NCBI RefSeq assembly: GCF_002209565.1
Contig: NZ_NJIH01000003.1
Location: 620,001 to 684,000 of the forward strand
Length of the DNA: 64,000 bases
Source of the DNA: Candidimonas nitroreducens
GTDB taxonomy: Bacteria; Pseudomonadota; Gammaproteobacteria; Burkholderiales; Burkholderiaceae_B
Direction of reading: 5' to 3'
Positions 1 to 8,424 of this stretch are shown here, in pieces. The notes under the pieces were generated by a model. That model had not been told where the DNA came from and did not search any database. It saw only the letters and a list, made by a program, of their open reading frames with translations. The translations under genes were made by a program, and so were the position numbers. Within the stretch, counting starts at the first letter, position 1; each line of letters opens with the position of its first letter.

Positions 1-1
1 T

Positions 2-430
2 GCCAAGCGCGTTGGTAACTGGCATGCGATCTACACACGTATGCATCGTAGGGCCAGTCGGCGTACCCGACAAGGCGCTTGACGCGCTGCAGAGCTTGGG
101 GCCCACCACGCACCCTGTCCATCTGCTGACAGGCTCGACCCACGTGGAAAACGGGACACGCCAGTTGGCCCTGCACCTTGTGCTCATCCTAGCCGTGCTT
201 TCGAATGCGCGGTGGCCCGCTCCCTGAGGATATGACAGCGAGATATATAAGATAAACATCGCAACGAAGTCGAACGGTTGCTTCGGTGCTTGAAAGGCTT
301 TCGGTGCGCCTTCTCTCGCATTGAAACGCCTGATGTGATGTTCCTGGCCTTCCTGTGCTTCGTGCTGGCCGTTCATGGCTTGCATCAAGAGGCCCTGGAC
401 AAGATAAGCGTGGTGCGTCGGCAGTTATAA
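2..430 (+). pseudogene. Decayed IS5-type transposase remnant
   Basis: Pieces of an IS5-like DDE transposase can be read in different frames. The N-terminal region 'GNWHAIYTRM' starts near base 14. A frameshifted continuation contains 'DKALDALQSL' near base 68. The C-terminal catalytic region 'RNEVERLLRCLKGF', followed by a 'DVMFLAFLCFVLAV' stretch, runs from about base 260 to a stop at 428-430. The central DDE core is missing, and in-frame stops and frame changes separate the parts, so it cannot encode an active enzyme. I found no terminal inverted repeats, and the left end may continue outside the window. The family call rests on recognised motifs. Confidence 0.7.
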
Positions 431-691
431 AGCTTCAAGATTGGAGCAAGGGTATGCTTCTCGCGGAGAGCAACGAGATACTCCCATCCTCGTCTGGCGG
501 GATGGTAGCCACAGTTTCGGCAGAATGAAGGCAGGCCAGAGAGGCTACTAAGCCGCAAATTTAAGTACGGTTACATGGCGCCTCAATCTGTATATGTTAT
601 GGATCGCGGCCGCTATGCGTAAAATCCAACTTCGAAGTAGACTGTATGGACAGCAGTAATAAGTTACGCAAATTTACATGAAAATTTCACC
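431..691. other. A+T-rich spacer, no gene seen
   Basis: This stretch lies between the transposase remnant and the TetR gene. It is richer in A and T than the rest of the window and has no convincing reading frame. It probably carries the tetR promoter, but I cannot pick -35/-10 boxes with confidence. Confidence 0.5.
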
Positions 692-1399
692 ATGAATACT
701 CTCTACACGACTACACGTATTTCGGCTCCCGAGACAACTGGAGCGAGGCGTTCAAGACGAAGTAGAAATGAAATTGCAATGGCTCATTTGGGCACCAGGG
801 AAAAGCTTATCTGGTGTGGCACTGAATTATTGACTGAACGCGGATTTCATGCCATTGGCATCGAAGAAGTCTTGAAAATTGCGGGCGTAGCTAAAGGCTC
901 CTTCTATCATTTCTTTGAAAGCAAACAAGCGTTTCTTATAGCGGTAATTGAAAAATGTCGTGAATACTACAACAAAAAGTATGAAGAAATACTTTTGAAT
1001 CCATCTCGACCTCCATTGGATCGAGTGCAAGATTTCGCAGCGCAAGCAATCGCTGGAATGGAAAAATTTGAATTTAGGCGCGGATGCTTGGTGGGTAATC
1101 TCGGGCAGGAATTAGCATCTATGGATAATCATATCGCATCTCTTCTCAATGAAATCATGCAGTCATGGGAAGATGTTTTGGCGCAATGCTTACAAGAAGG
1201 CGTGGATTGTGGTGACATTTCTAAAAGTGTTGACGTACGGCGGCAAGCTCAGTTTTTCTTCATAGGATGGCAGGGTGCAGTTTTGAGAAGTAAATTAAGA
1301 AAATCCAGCGAGCCACTTTCACTGTTTGTCGATGTTTTTCTTGCTGCGACTCAATCAGAAGGTGCGGTGTCGACCGAAAAAAAACATGAACTACAATAG
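692..1399 (+). CDS. TetR-family regulator, AcuR-like
   Basis: A 235-residue TetR-family repressor. The N-terminal helix-turn-helix carries the family signature around 'GVAKGSFYHFFESKQAF'. The C-terminal ligand domain has the 'RRGCLVGNLGQELA' and 'WQGAVLRSKL' segments seen in AcuR-type regulators, which in Rhodobacter control acrylate/DMSP genes. The start is uncertain: residues 1-29 are basic and unlike the family, and an internal ATG at 779 ('MAHLGTREKL') gives a more usual length. Neither start has a clear ribosome binding site. The gene is visibly A+T-rich beside a transposase remnant, which suggests acquisition by transfer. The nearest plausible target is the AcuI-like operon at 6.3-9.7 kb; that link is inference. 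Confidence 0.8.
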   Translation: MNTLYTTTRISAPETTGARRSRRSRNEIAMAHLGTREKLIWCGTELLTERGFHAIGIEEVLKIAGVAKGSFYHFFESKQAFLIAVIEKCREYYNKKYEEILLNPSRPPLDRVQDFAAQAIAGMEKFEFRRGCLVGNLGQELASMDNHIASLLNEIMQSWEDVLAQCLQEGVDCGDISKSVDVRRQAQFFFIGWQGAVLRSKLRKSSEPLSLFVDVFLAATQSEGAVSTEKKHELQ

Positions 1400-1468
1400 T
1401 TTTAGGATTGCAGCCCCACAAGTAGATTAATACGGTTTAGGCATCTGAGCGGAGACTTAGGTTGCGTG

Positions 1469-1500
1469 GTGTTATTACCGAAATAATACTAACTTGTTTT
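1469..1500 (+). terminator. Possible terminator after tetR
   Basis: GTGTTATT and AATAATAC pair, with one G-T wobble, around a five-base loop, and a T-rich stretch follows. It sits between the convergent tetR and lysR genes. The stem is A+T-rich and weak, so the call is tentative. Confidence 0.3.
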
Positions 1501-1549
1501 GTCAACGTCGAAACACGGATCTATGTGCGCTGTCTGGGTAATGGTCTGT

Positions 1550-2428
1550 CTATTTACAAAGCAAATTGACAAAAGCTCGGGCACAGGCCGGCAGAGCATC
1601 AAGTTCACGATATAAGACGCGTCTCTCTCGTATTGACCACTCATCGGAAAGCTGGATAACGCGCAACTTTGCATGTTGTGAATGCCTTAGCGCAGCGCTT
1701 TCGGGCAGTACTCCGATTCCGACGCCTGATTCGATCATGCAACACATGGACTCGAAGCTGCCCATCAAGATTCGCATATCCAAACGGCGTTCTGCCAAGC
1801 GCGCCTTTTGCACAAGGAACTCTTGCAATGTACTACCACGCAGTCCCACGTGGGGGTAGCCCATGGTCTCGGAAAAGGCTGCGACCGTAAGGCCAGCCAG
1901 AGGGTGCCGGGGTGGCGTAACGAGCACAAGGCGATCAGTGCTGAAGCATCGACTTTCCAAACCTTCAGTAGTCACGACGCCTGCAACCACGCCTACATCG
2001 GCACTGCTATCCAGAATGCTACGAACGACGTCGTGGGTATTTCGCTCTTCGATATGGACGGCGACATGCGGGCGCTCCCCGAGGAAATCTGCCAGAACCT
2101 TGGGAAGGATTTCGTTGATTGCCGTGGTATTGGCAAATAAGCGGAAATGACCGGCTGCCGTCGTTGGATCCGCAGAAAAATCTGTCCGTACATGCTCTAC
2201 CTGGCGCAAAATGACGCGAGCGTGTCGCAGCAGCGTTTCACCCGCTGCGGTAAGAGTCACACCTCGGCTATCTCGATAAAACAGTCGTTGACCAAGTTGA
2301 GCCTCTAGGGCCTTTAGCCGTGCGCTGGCCGCCGCTGGCGAAAGTGCGGCACGATCTGCTCCTTTGGTCAGGTTTCCCGCTTCCGCAATATGCGTAAATA
2401 GGCGCAAATCAATGATGTCGAAGTGCAC
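1550..2428 (-). CDS. LysR-family transcriptional regulator
   Basis: A 292-residue LysR-type regulator. The N-terminal winged helix-turn-helix begins 'FDIIDLRLFTHIAEAGNLT' and contains 'AALSPAAASARLKALEAQLG'. A periplasmic-binding-like effector domain follows from about residue 90 to the end. The start is a GTG preceded by AGGAGG four bases upstream, which supports it over internal codons. The gene is convergent with tetR, and the AraC gene lies upstream on the same strand. Effector and targets are unknown. Confidence 0.9.
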   Translation of the reverse strand: MHFDIIDLRLFTHIAEAGNLTKGADRAALSPAAASARLKALEAQLGQRLFYRDSRGVTLTAAGETLLRHARVILRQVEHVRTDFSADPTTAAGHFRLFANTTAINEILPKVLADFLGERPHVAVHIEERNTHDVVRSILDSSADVGVVAGVVTTEGLESRCFSTDRLVLVTPPRHPLAGLTVAAFSETMGYPHVGLRGSTLQEFLVQKARLAERRLDMRILMGSFESMCCMIESGVGIGVLPESAALRHSQHAKLRVIQLSDEWSIRERRVLYRELDALPACARAFVNLLCK

Positions 2429-2654
2429 TGCGCCTCCTCTTGATCGACATTAGTGTGAATGACGAAGCTGTGCAGCCTTTGCAAAGTAAAGGCCCAAGTA
2501 TAGTTACTCGGCTAGAAGCCAATTTTTCAGCCAGCCGAATTGGCTCCAGTAGATGTTATATCGACTTGGGTTGGACGGCCAGCACGCATAGCTTCGGATG
2601 ATTCATTATTCGGCCCGTGCAAACCCGCTTGTTCCCGAGAGCGGCTCAAATGAG

Positions 2655-3710
2655 TTAAGCGTGTGAGGTTGTGTCTCGGGAAGCCGATCGGTACTCATTG
2701 GGCCGTATGCCGGTCCAATTTTTGAACGCTCGGTAAAAAGCACTGCTCTCCGAGAAGCCTAGCGCGGCAGCAATATCGGTGATGCGTTGATCGGTATCGG
2801 TAAGCAGCGAAATTGCTATGTCCCGGCGCATGTCGTTCTTGATCGAGCGATAGGACTGGCCCTCGCCACCAAGCCTGCGTCGCAGTGCCGCTGCCGACAG
2901 ATGATATCGTCCGGCCAGGGCGGACAGCCCCGGCCACTCCTGCGGCGGCGTCTCGCGTAAATACTGTCTTATTCGGGCGGTCAGGCTTGCGCTGTCGCGG
3001 TACTTTACAAGGAAGTTGGCGGGTGCATCACGGAGGAACTCTTTCATGCTGCGCTCGCTCTGAATAATTTTCATATCCAGGTATTCTGCATCGAAGGCTA
3101 TTGCGGAGGTTTGGCAGAGGAATTCCAGGTTCGGGGACAAGAAAGCCCGCAATTCAGCGCTGTAATCGGGCTCCGGACAGCGGAAAGATGCCGACAGCAG
3201 GGGAATTCTACGGTTCACCAGCCAACAGGCTAGGCCATGCAGAATGACGAAAAAAGTTCCGTAAGTGAAGGCCCGTTTGGGTGCAGGAAAAACGCCCGGG
3301 GCTCTTGTCGGTTTGTCATGCAGGATGATGCGGGCGTACTTTTCATCTCGCACTAGCTCCCCGCTTAGGCCATCGAGTATTAGCCTGAGAAAACGTAAGG
3401 CACGGTGTAAAGCTTGTTCGAGCGAGTCGCTGTGGATCACGGTGCGGCAAAGCAGAGCGAAGCTTCCTGCTTTCATCGGATGCTCGTCCATGCCAAAAAA
3501 TTCGTCGTCCAGTGTTTTGGCAATCAGCCGCCATAATTGGCCGTATTGTCTGGATGAAACGCGTGCCCGTGGGGCTCCAAGTAGATCGAGTGGGATGCCC
3601 GCCTGGCTTAGCAGAAGGCTTTGATCCATTCCATTTGCACGCACACAAACCAGTGCTTCGTTGACGAAGCAAATGGATATTGTTCCTTTCTCGGGAGTGC
3701 CCGTGCGCAT
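2655..3710 (-). CDS. AraC-family regulator with arabinose-binding-type N-terminal domain
   Basis: A 351-residue regulator of the OruR/ArgR-like AraC group. Residues roughly 20-210 form the long N-terminal sensor domain typical of 'Arabinose_bd' regulators. The C-terminal 90 residues carry two helix-turn-helix motifs, the second ending 'ITDIAAALGFSESSAFYRAFKNWTG'-like, a standard AraC signature. I chose the ATG at 3710; an upstream TTG at 3737 would add nine residues. It is transcribed divergently from the acyl-CoA dehydrogenase/racemase pair at 3926-6241 across a 215-base gap, so those genes are its likely targets. Confidence 0.9.
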   Translation of the reverse strand: MRTGTPEKGTISICFVNEALVCVRANGMDQSLLLSQAGIPLDLLGAPRARVSSRQYGQLWRLIAKTLDDEFFGMDEHPMKAGSFALLCRTVIHSDSLEQALHRALRFLRLILDGLSGELVRDEKYARIILHDKPTRAPGVFPAPKRAFTYGTFFVILHGLACWLVNRRIPLLSASFRCPEPDYSAELRAFLSPNLEFLCQTSAIAFDAEYLDMKIIQSERSMKEFLRDAPANFLVKYRDSASLTARIRQYLRETPPQEWPGLSALAGRYHLSAAALRRRLGGEGQSYRSIKNDMRRDIAISLLTDTDQRITDIAAALGFSESSAFYRAFKNWTGIRPNEYRSASRDTTSHA

Positions 3711-3925
3711 ATCACCGGTGTCGAAGGTGAGTGGCAAATTCTAGCATGTAGCTTGAGCGATTTAGGCATAGAAACAGCCCGATAAATTTTATAGACTCGA
3801 AAGATGGGCGTTTCGTTTGAAGCGAGTGGGCTACCGGCTGTGGGCGGTATTTCACGGCCCGTCGCCTCGACATACCCGATGCAAGAATTGCGTAGTTGAC
3901 CAATACCATCTCAAGAGGGAAGAGC

Positions 3926-5062
3926 ATGATTCTGAGCCAGGAACAAGAAATGGTGCGTGACGCAATGCGTGCATTTGCACAAGAGCGGCTCGTTCCCTAT
4001 GCCGCAGATTGGGACAGGAACCATACTTTTCCTGCCGACGCGCTGCGGGAGTTCGGCAAGCTGGGGGGTATGGGAATGTGCGTTTCCGAAGAATGGGGTG
4101 GGGCAGGTTTGGATACCATGTGCTTGGTTCTGGCCCTGGAAGAGGTGGCGGCCGGCGACGGGGCAACCTCTACCATTGTCAGTGTTCAGAATTCTTTGGT
4201 GTGTGGAATCCTCAGCCGCTATGGCGGCATGGGCCAGAAGAGGGAATGGTTGGTGCCGTTGGCCAGAGGCGAGAAACTAGGCTGTTTCTGCCTGACAGAG
4301 CCGCATACGGGCTCGGACGCTTCGGCTATTGTCACGCGCGCTGAACGCGAAGGGAGTAGTTTCGTCATCAATGGCGTCAAGCAATACATTACTACTGGCT
4401 CGCACGCTGATGTGGCCATTGTCTTTGCGGTAACTGACAAGGCGCTCGGAAAGAATGGCATTTCGTGCTTTCTGGTTCCAACCTCTAATCCCGGTTACAA
4501 GGTCGCTCGCATTGAACGCAAAATGGGACAACATGCGTCTGATACGGCACAGATTATCTTTGAAAATTGCCGTATCCCAGACTCGGCCATGATTGGCGAA
4601 GCGGGGCAAGGATACAAAATAGCTCTTTCGAATCTAGAAGCGGGACGTATAGGTATTGCCGCACAAGCTGTGGGCATGGCTCGCGCTGCATTCGAAGCGG
4701 CTGCCGCATATGCCTGCGAGCGCAGTACCTTCGGATCTCCCATCATTCGGCATCAGGCGATAAGTTTCCGCTTGGCGGATATGGCTACCCGAATAGATGC
4801 CGCACGATTGATGGTATGGCGCGCCGCCGCCTTGAAAGACGCGGGTAGGCCGTGCCTGATAGAAGCCTCCATGGCGAAGATGTATGCATCGGAGATGGCG
4901 GAGCAAGTCTGTTCGGCGGCGATTCAAGTTCATGGAGGCTGTGGCTACACCGATGAGGCCTCTGTCGAGCGTATTGCTCGTGATGTGCGGGTTACACAAA
5001 TATATGAAGGCACTAACGACATCCAGCGTTTAGTCATCGGCCGAGCAATAGCAGAGCGATGA
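3926..5062 (+). CDS. Acyl-CoA dehydrogenase
   Basis: A 378-residue cytoplasmic FAD flavoenzyme of the short/medium-chain acyl-CoA dehydrogenase type, which introduces a 2,3-double bond into an acyl-CoA and passes electrons to ETF. The N-terminal helical domain begins 'SQEQEMVRDAMRAFAQE'. The middle domain has 'CFCLTEPHTGSDASAI', which contacts FAD and substrate. The C-terminus has 'QIYEGTNDIQR', containing the catalytic glutamate position of this subfamily. The ATG at 3926 follows an AGAGGGA ribosome binding site; an earlier in-frame start at 3896 lacks one. The racemase gene follows after 33 bases, so the pair probably handles a branched acyl-CoA. Substrate unknown. Confidence 0.93.
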   Translation: MILSQEQEMVRDAMRAFAQERLVPYAADWDRNHTFPADALREFGKLGGMGMCVSEEWGGAGLDTMCLVLALEEVAAGDGATSTIVSVQNSLVCGILSRYGGMGQKREWLVPLARGEKLGCFCLTEPHTGSDASAIVTRAEREGSSFVINGVKQYITTGSHADVAIVFAVTDKALGKNGISCFLVPTSNPGYKVARIERKMGQHASDTAQIIFENCRIPDSAMIGEAGQGYKIALSNLEAGRIGIAAQAVGMARAAFEAAAAYACERSTFGSPIIRHQAISFRLADMATRIDAARLMVWRAAALKDAGRPCLIEASMAKMYASEMAEQVCSAAIQVHGGCGYTDEASVERIARDVRVTQIYEGTNDIQRLVIGRAIAER

Positions 5063-5095
5063 AACCAGTCTCTTGCCGCAGTGGGGAGGTATAGC

Positions 5096-6241
5096 ATGGG
5101 GCCGCTTGCCGGTATTAAAGTCGTCGAATTTGCCGCTCTTGGGCCGGCGCCGATGGGCGCGATGTTACTTGCGGATCTTGGGGCGGAAGTCGTGCGCATA
5201 GAGCGCAAGGTAGATCGCGAGCGTCGCAATGTGGCGCCCATATTCGACCCTAGGCTTGACATTCTGAATCGCGGCAAACGGGTTGTAGTACTCGATTTGA
5301 AAAAGTCCGCAGGGGTAAACGCCGCAGCGCGCATGATCGCTCGAGCTGATGTACTCGTCGAAGGTTTCAGGCCAGGTGTGATGGAGCGCCTTGGCCTGGG
5401 GCCCGAGATATGCTTGAAGAACAATCCGAGGCTAATATATGGCCGCATGACTGGATGGGGGCAGATCGGGCCATTGGCGCACGCCGCCGGACACGATATC
5501 AACTACCTCTCGCTTACCGGTGCCTTGCATGCAATAGGAGGCGGCGAAGGAAAGCCTGTGGTGCCTCTGAATCTGGTCGCGGACTGCGGTGGTGGTGCGA
5601 TGTTGTTGGTTGTCGGGCTACTTGCCGCAGTGGTCGAGGCACGTAATTCCGGCCGCGGCCAGGTCGTCGATGCAGCGATGACAGATGGCACCGCCTTGTT
5701 GATGTCAATGATATACACACTGAAGGCGATGGGTCAGTGGAAGCAAAGTCGCGCCAGCAATTTGCTCGATGGTGGCGCACACTTTTACGACACTTATCAA
5801 TGTCGTGACGGAAAATGGCTGGCCGTTGGTGCCATCGAGCCCCAGTTTTATGCGCTCTTGTTAGAAAAACTAGGCATTACGGATCCAGCCTTCGACGATC
5901 AATGGCGACGCGAGCAGTGGCCGTTTCTAAAAGAAAAGCTAGCCTCATTGCTGGCCAGGCGCACACGAGACGAGTGGTGCGAGTTGTTCGAGGGCAGTGA
6001 CGCCTGCATAGCGCCCGTCCTGGATATGGATGAAGCGCCAAAACATCCGCATAATGAGTTCCGCCAGACTTTCATCAACGTGGGTGGAATCGTTCAACCT
6101 GCGCCGGCGCCCCGTTTTTCTCGGACGTCGACCAGCCTCCCCACCCCTCCTTCAAGGGCTGGCGATGTTGCAGCCGTACTCAAGGACTGGGACTTCACTG
6201 AGGAGGAGATCATCGACCTTCGGCAAGCGGGTGCGCTCTAA
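5096..6241 (+). CDS. Alpha-methylacyl-CoA racemase (CaiB/BaiF family)
   Basis: A 381-residue member of the CaiB/BaiF class III family that looks like a racemase rather than a transferase. The segment '[20 protein letters not shown]' holds the His and Asp pair used by alpha-methylacyl-CoA racemases to epimerise 2-methylacyl-CoA, and a later 'GAIEPQF' supplies the usual third acidic residue. Translation probably starts at 5096 behind GGGGAGG. It follows the acyl-CoA dehydrogenase closely, consistent with delivering the correct 2-methyl epimer to that enzyme. The extreme C-terminal 60 residues are less conserved. Physiological substrate unknown. Confidence 0.88.
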   Translation: MGPLAGIKVVEFAALGPAPMGAMLLADLGAEVVRIERKVDRERRNVAPIFDPRLDILNRGKRVVVLDLKKSAGVNAAARMIARADVLVEGFRPGVMERLGLGPEICLKNNPRLIYGRMTGWGQIGPLAHAAGHDINYLSLTGALHAIGGGEGKPVVPLNLVADCGGGAMLLVVGLLAAVVEARNSGRGQVVDAAMTDGTALLMSMIYTLKAMGQWKQSRASNLLDGGAHFYDTYQCRDGKWLAVGAIEPQFYALLLEKLGITDPAFDDQWRREQWPFLKEKLASLLARRTRDEWCELFEGSDACIAPVLDMDEAPKHPHNEFRQTFINVGGIVQPAPAPRFSRTSTSLPTPPSRAGDVAAVLKDWDFTEEEIIDLRQAGAL

Positions 6242-6331
6242 GCTCTAGTCGCGTAAGTCTCTGTGGATAAGCTGAGCCTGACTTTCCGGATATGAGAAAT
6301 CGGGGAACAGGGCTATTTATAGGCATGCCAT

Positions 6332-7318
6332 TTATGAAATGGCTCCTCTTGCTTTCACTGCGTCCACGATTTTCCCCCAAGTTTTCATCTCCTGGCGGTT
6401 CCAGCGCGCGGCGTCGGTGAGCGTGCCGGGAATGGGAATAAGGCCTTGTCGTTGAAACAACGTCTTGCCTCGGGGATCTTTCAGATACTTATTCAGTGTC
6501 GAATTCAACTGGACGGCAGTATTTTCGGGAGTTGCCGCTGGCGCATACACGGCCACCCAGGTATTGACGACAAATCCTGGAATGATGTGTGACGCAATGA
6601 CGAGATTCGGCAGATCAATCGAGGGCTTTTCGCCGACAACGGCAAGCGGCGTAACTTTCCCCTTGCGGATAAATTCGACGACAGGGCCGGTGTTGGCGAT
6701 CATCAATGCCACTTGGTTGCTCACCAGCGCCAGTTCGGCTTGAGCGGCGCTATTGAATGGGACGTGAAGGAGTTTGGTTCCCGTCAGTGCTTGGAAATAT
6801 TCCATGCCGAGATGGAAGGCCCCTCCGACCCCGTTGGAAGCAAACGCCAGCTTGCCCGGATGCGCACGAGCATAGCTAATAACGTCGTTTAGTGTTTTGA
6901 ATCCCAAGGAGGCATTTGCCACCATGATGGTGTCCGCCAATACAATACCCCCCAAGCACTGGAAATCGCGCAGTGGATCATATCTGACCTTCTTGACTTG
7001 GGGGTTGACGACCATCGTGCTGCTGTTGCCCACCAGCAAGGTCATGCCATCTGCTGGTGAACGAGCTACATAGTCCGCTGCGATTTCTCCCGCTGCCCCC
7101 GGTTTGTTCTCAGTGATCGTCGGAGTCTTGCCCGATTGTTGAATGAAATCGGTAAACGCTCGCCCGATAATGTCGACGGTACCTCCCGGCCCTTGGGGAA
7201 CAATGAGCTTGCGTATGCGCTTTTCCGCAGAATGGGATTCAGTTAGTCCGCCTTGAAGGGCGAGTATTGTTCCACCAAGTGCGCCCAGATATTGTCGTCT
7301 CGTCCATATTGTTTTCAT
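6332..7318 (-). CDS. Bug/TctC-family periplasmic solute receptor
   Basis: A 328-residue tripartite-tricarboxylate-type receptor that would bind an organic acid in the periplasm. The N-terminus 'WTRRQYLGALGG' has a twin-arginine-like motif before a hydrophobic stretch, so export may be by Tat. The body shows family landmarks: 'QGPGGTVDIIGRAF', 'PGAAGEIAADYVA', 'ADGMTLLVGN' and a 'VPFNSAAQAE' segment. AAGGAGG stands six bases before the ATG at 7318 and directly abuts a second ATG at 7324, so 7318 is preferred. It is the last gene of the CoA-transferase/AcuI-like operon. No TctA/TctB partners are nearby. Confidence 0.92.
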   Translation of the reverse strand: MKTIWTRRQYLGALGGTILALQGGLTESHSAEKRIRKLIVPQGPGGTVDIIGRAFTDFIQQSGKTPTITENKPGAAGEIAADYVARSPADGMTLLVGNSSTMVVNPQVKKVRYDPLRDFQCLGGIVLADTIMVANASLGFKTLNDVISYARAHPGKLAFASNGVGGAFHLGMEYFQALTGTKLLHVPFNSAAQAELALVSNQVALMIANTGPVVEFIRKGKVTPLAVVGEKPSIDLPNLVIASHIIPGFVVNTWVAVYAPAATPENTAVQLNSTLNKYLKDPRGKTLFQRQGLIPIPGTLTDAARWNRQEMKTWGKIVDAVKARGAIS

Positions 7319-7363
7319 CGTCATCCTCCTTGCTTATGTCGGGAATGGATCCCGTGTTCATAT

Positions 7364-8374
7364 CTACCTATTCGGGGCCTTGTCGTTTATTTCAATGACA
7401 ACTCGGCCGACTGTCGAAACATTGAAGAAGCTGTCCATGACCTGATCGAGTTTTTCGAACTCAATCGGGCGTGAAATCATGTTCAGGTACCTGGGCTTGA
7501 GGTCGGTCGCCAGACGCTTCCAGAGATGCAGGCGCTCGGGCATAGCGAGTTGCCTTGATACATTTATTCCCAGTATGTCTATTGAACGAAGAACGAACGG
7601 CAATACCGTACTTTGTAGTTCGATTTGAACCATACCGCTTATGGCGACCTTGCCGTGAGGGCGTAATTGAGCGGTCAGACGATCGAGCATGATCCCGCCT
7701 ACGTTGTCTATCGCGCCTGCGAACTCGGGGTTGGTGACAAGCGGTGCTTTACGGGAAAGGAACTCTTCTCGATGCATTACGCGTGTCGCACCGATCGACT
7801 TCAGGAAGTCTATTTGCTCTGGCTTGCCAGAGATGGCGACGACTTCGTAACCCCGTCCGGCGAGTATGTCCACCGCCAGGCAGCCAACCCCACCGCTGGC
7901 GCCCGTGACAGCAATGGGGCCCGAGTCCGGGCTTAGGCCGGACTGTTCCAGACGATCGACCGCCAGCGCAGCGGTAAGGCCGGATGTGCCCAGCGCCATA
8001 GCCTCATAGAGGGACAGGCCTGTGGGTAAGGGAACGATCCAGTCTGCGGGAATGCGCGCATACTCCGAATAGCCGCCATCGTGTGTATTGCCAAGGCCGT
8101 AGTTGGTCGCGATGACCGAGTCTCCCTTCATAAACCTGGGGTCTTGCGAGCTGATCACTATGCCTGATAAATCCACTCCGGTTACACAGGGGCGATCAGT
8201 GCGTACATTCTTACCCACACCTCGCGCCGCCATGGCGTCTTTGTAATTGACGGCGGAGAACGCGACGCGGATGGTCACGGCTCCCGGATCGAGGTCGCCC
8301 AGATCCAGGTTTTCAAAACGGCAGACGGCCTCGCTGTCAATCGTGTGGACGCGGAAGGCTTTAAAGGTATTCAT
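7364..8374 (-). CDS. Acryloyl-CoA reductase-like oxidoreductase (AcuI/YhdH family)
   Basis: A 336-residue zinc-independent medium-chain dehydrogenase/reductase. The N-terminal half has the YhdH/AcuI signature 'AVNYKDAMAARG', and the middle has 'HDGGYSEYARIPADWIVPLP'. The nucleotide-binding fold carries 'VTGASGGVGCLAVDILA', which fits NADPH. AcuI enzymes reduce toxic acryloyl-CoA to propionyl-CoA. The ATG at 8374 is preferred; in-frame upstream sequence is not conserved. It lies 50 bases after a CoA-transferase gene and 45 bases before a Bug receptor, forming one operon. Substrate range could be wider than acryloyl-CoA. Confidence 0.85.
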   Translation of the reverse strand: MNTFKAFRVHTIDSEAVCRFENLDLGDLDPGAVTIRVAFSAVNYKDAMAARGVGKNVRTDRPCVTGVDLSGIVISSQDPRFMKGDSVIATNYGLGNTHDGGYSEYARIPADWIVPLPTGLSLYEAMALGTSGLTAALAVDRLEQSGLSPDSGPIAVTGASGGVGCLAVDILAGRGYEVVAISGKPEQIDFLKSIGATRVMHREEFLSRKAPLVTNPEFAGAIDNVGGIMLDRLTAQLRPHGKVAISGMVQIELQSTVLPFVLRSIDILGINVSRQLAMPERLHLWKRLATDLKPRYLNMISRPIEFEKLDQVMDSFFNVSTVGRVVIEINDKAPNR

Positions 8375-8424
8375 GAGTGGCTCGCTGGGTCGCTGAATAT
8401 CAGGTCTTGGATGCATAACGTCAT

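Noticed and set aside
6327-6343. Inverted repeat GCCATTT/AAATGGC at the end of a Bug gene as a terminator
   Set aside because: It overlaps the stop codon and has no T-run on either strand, so it is too weak to call.
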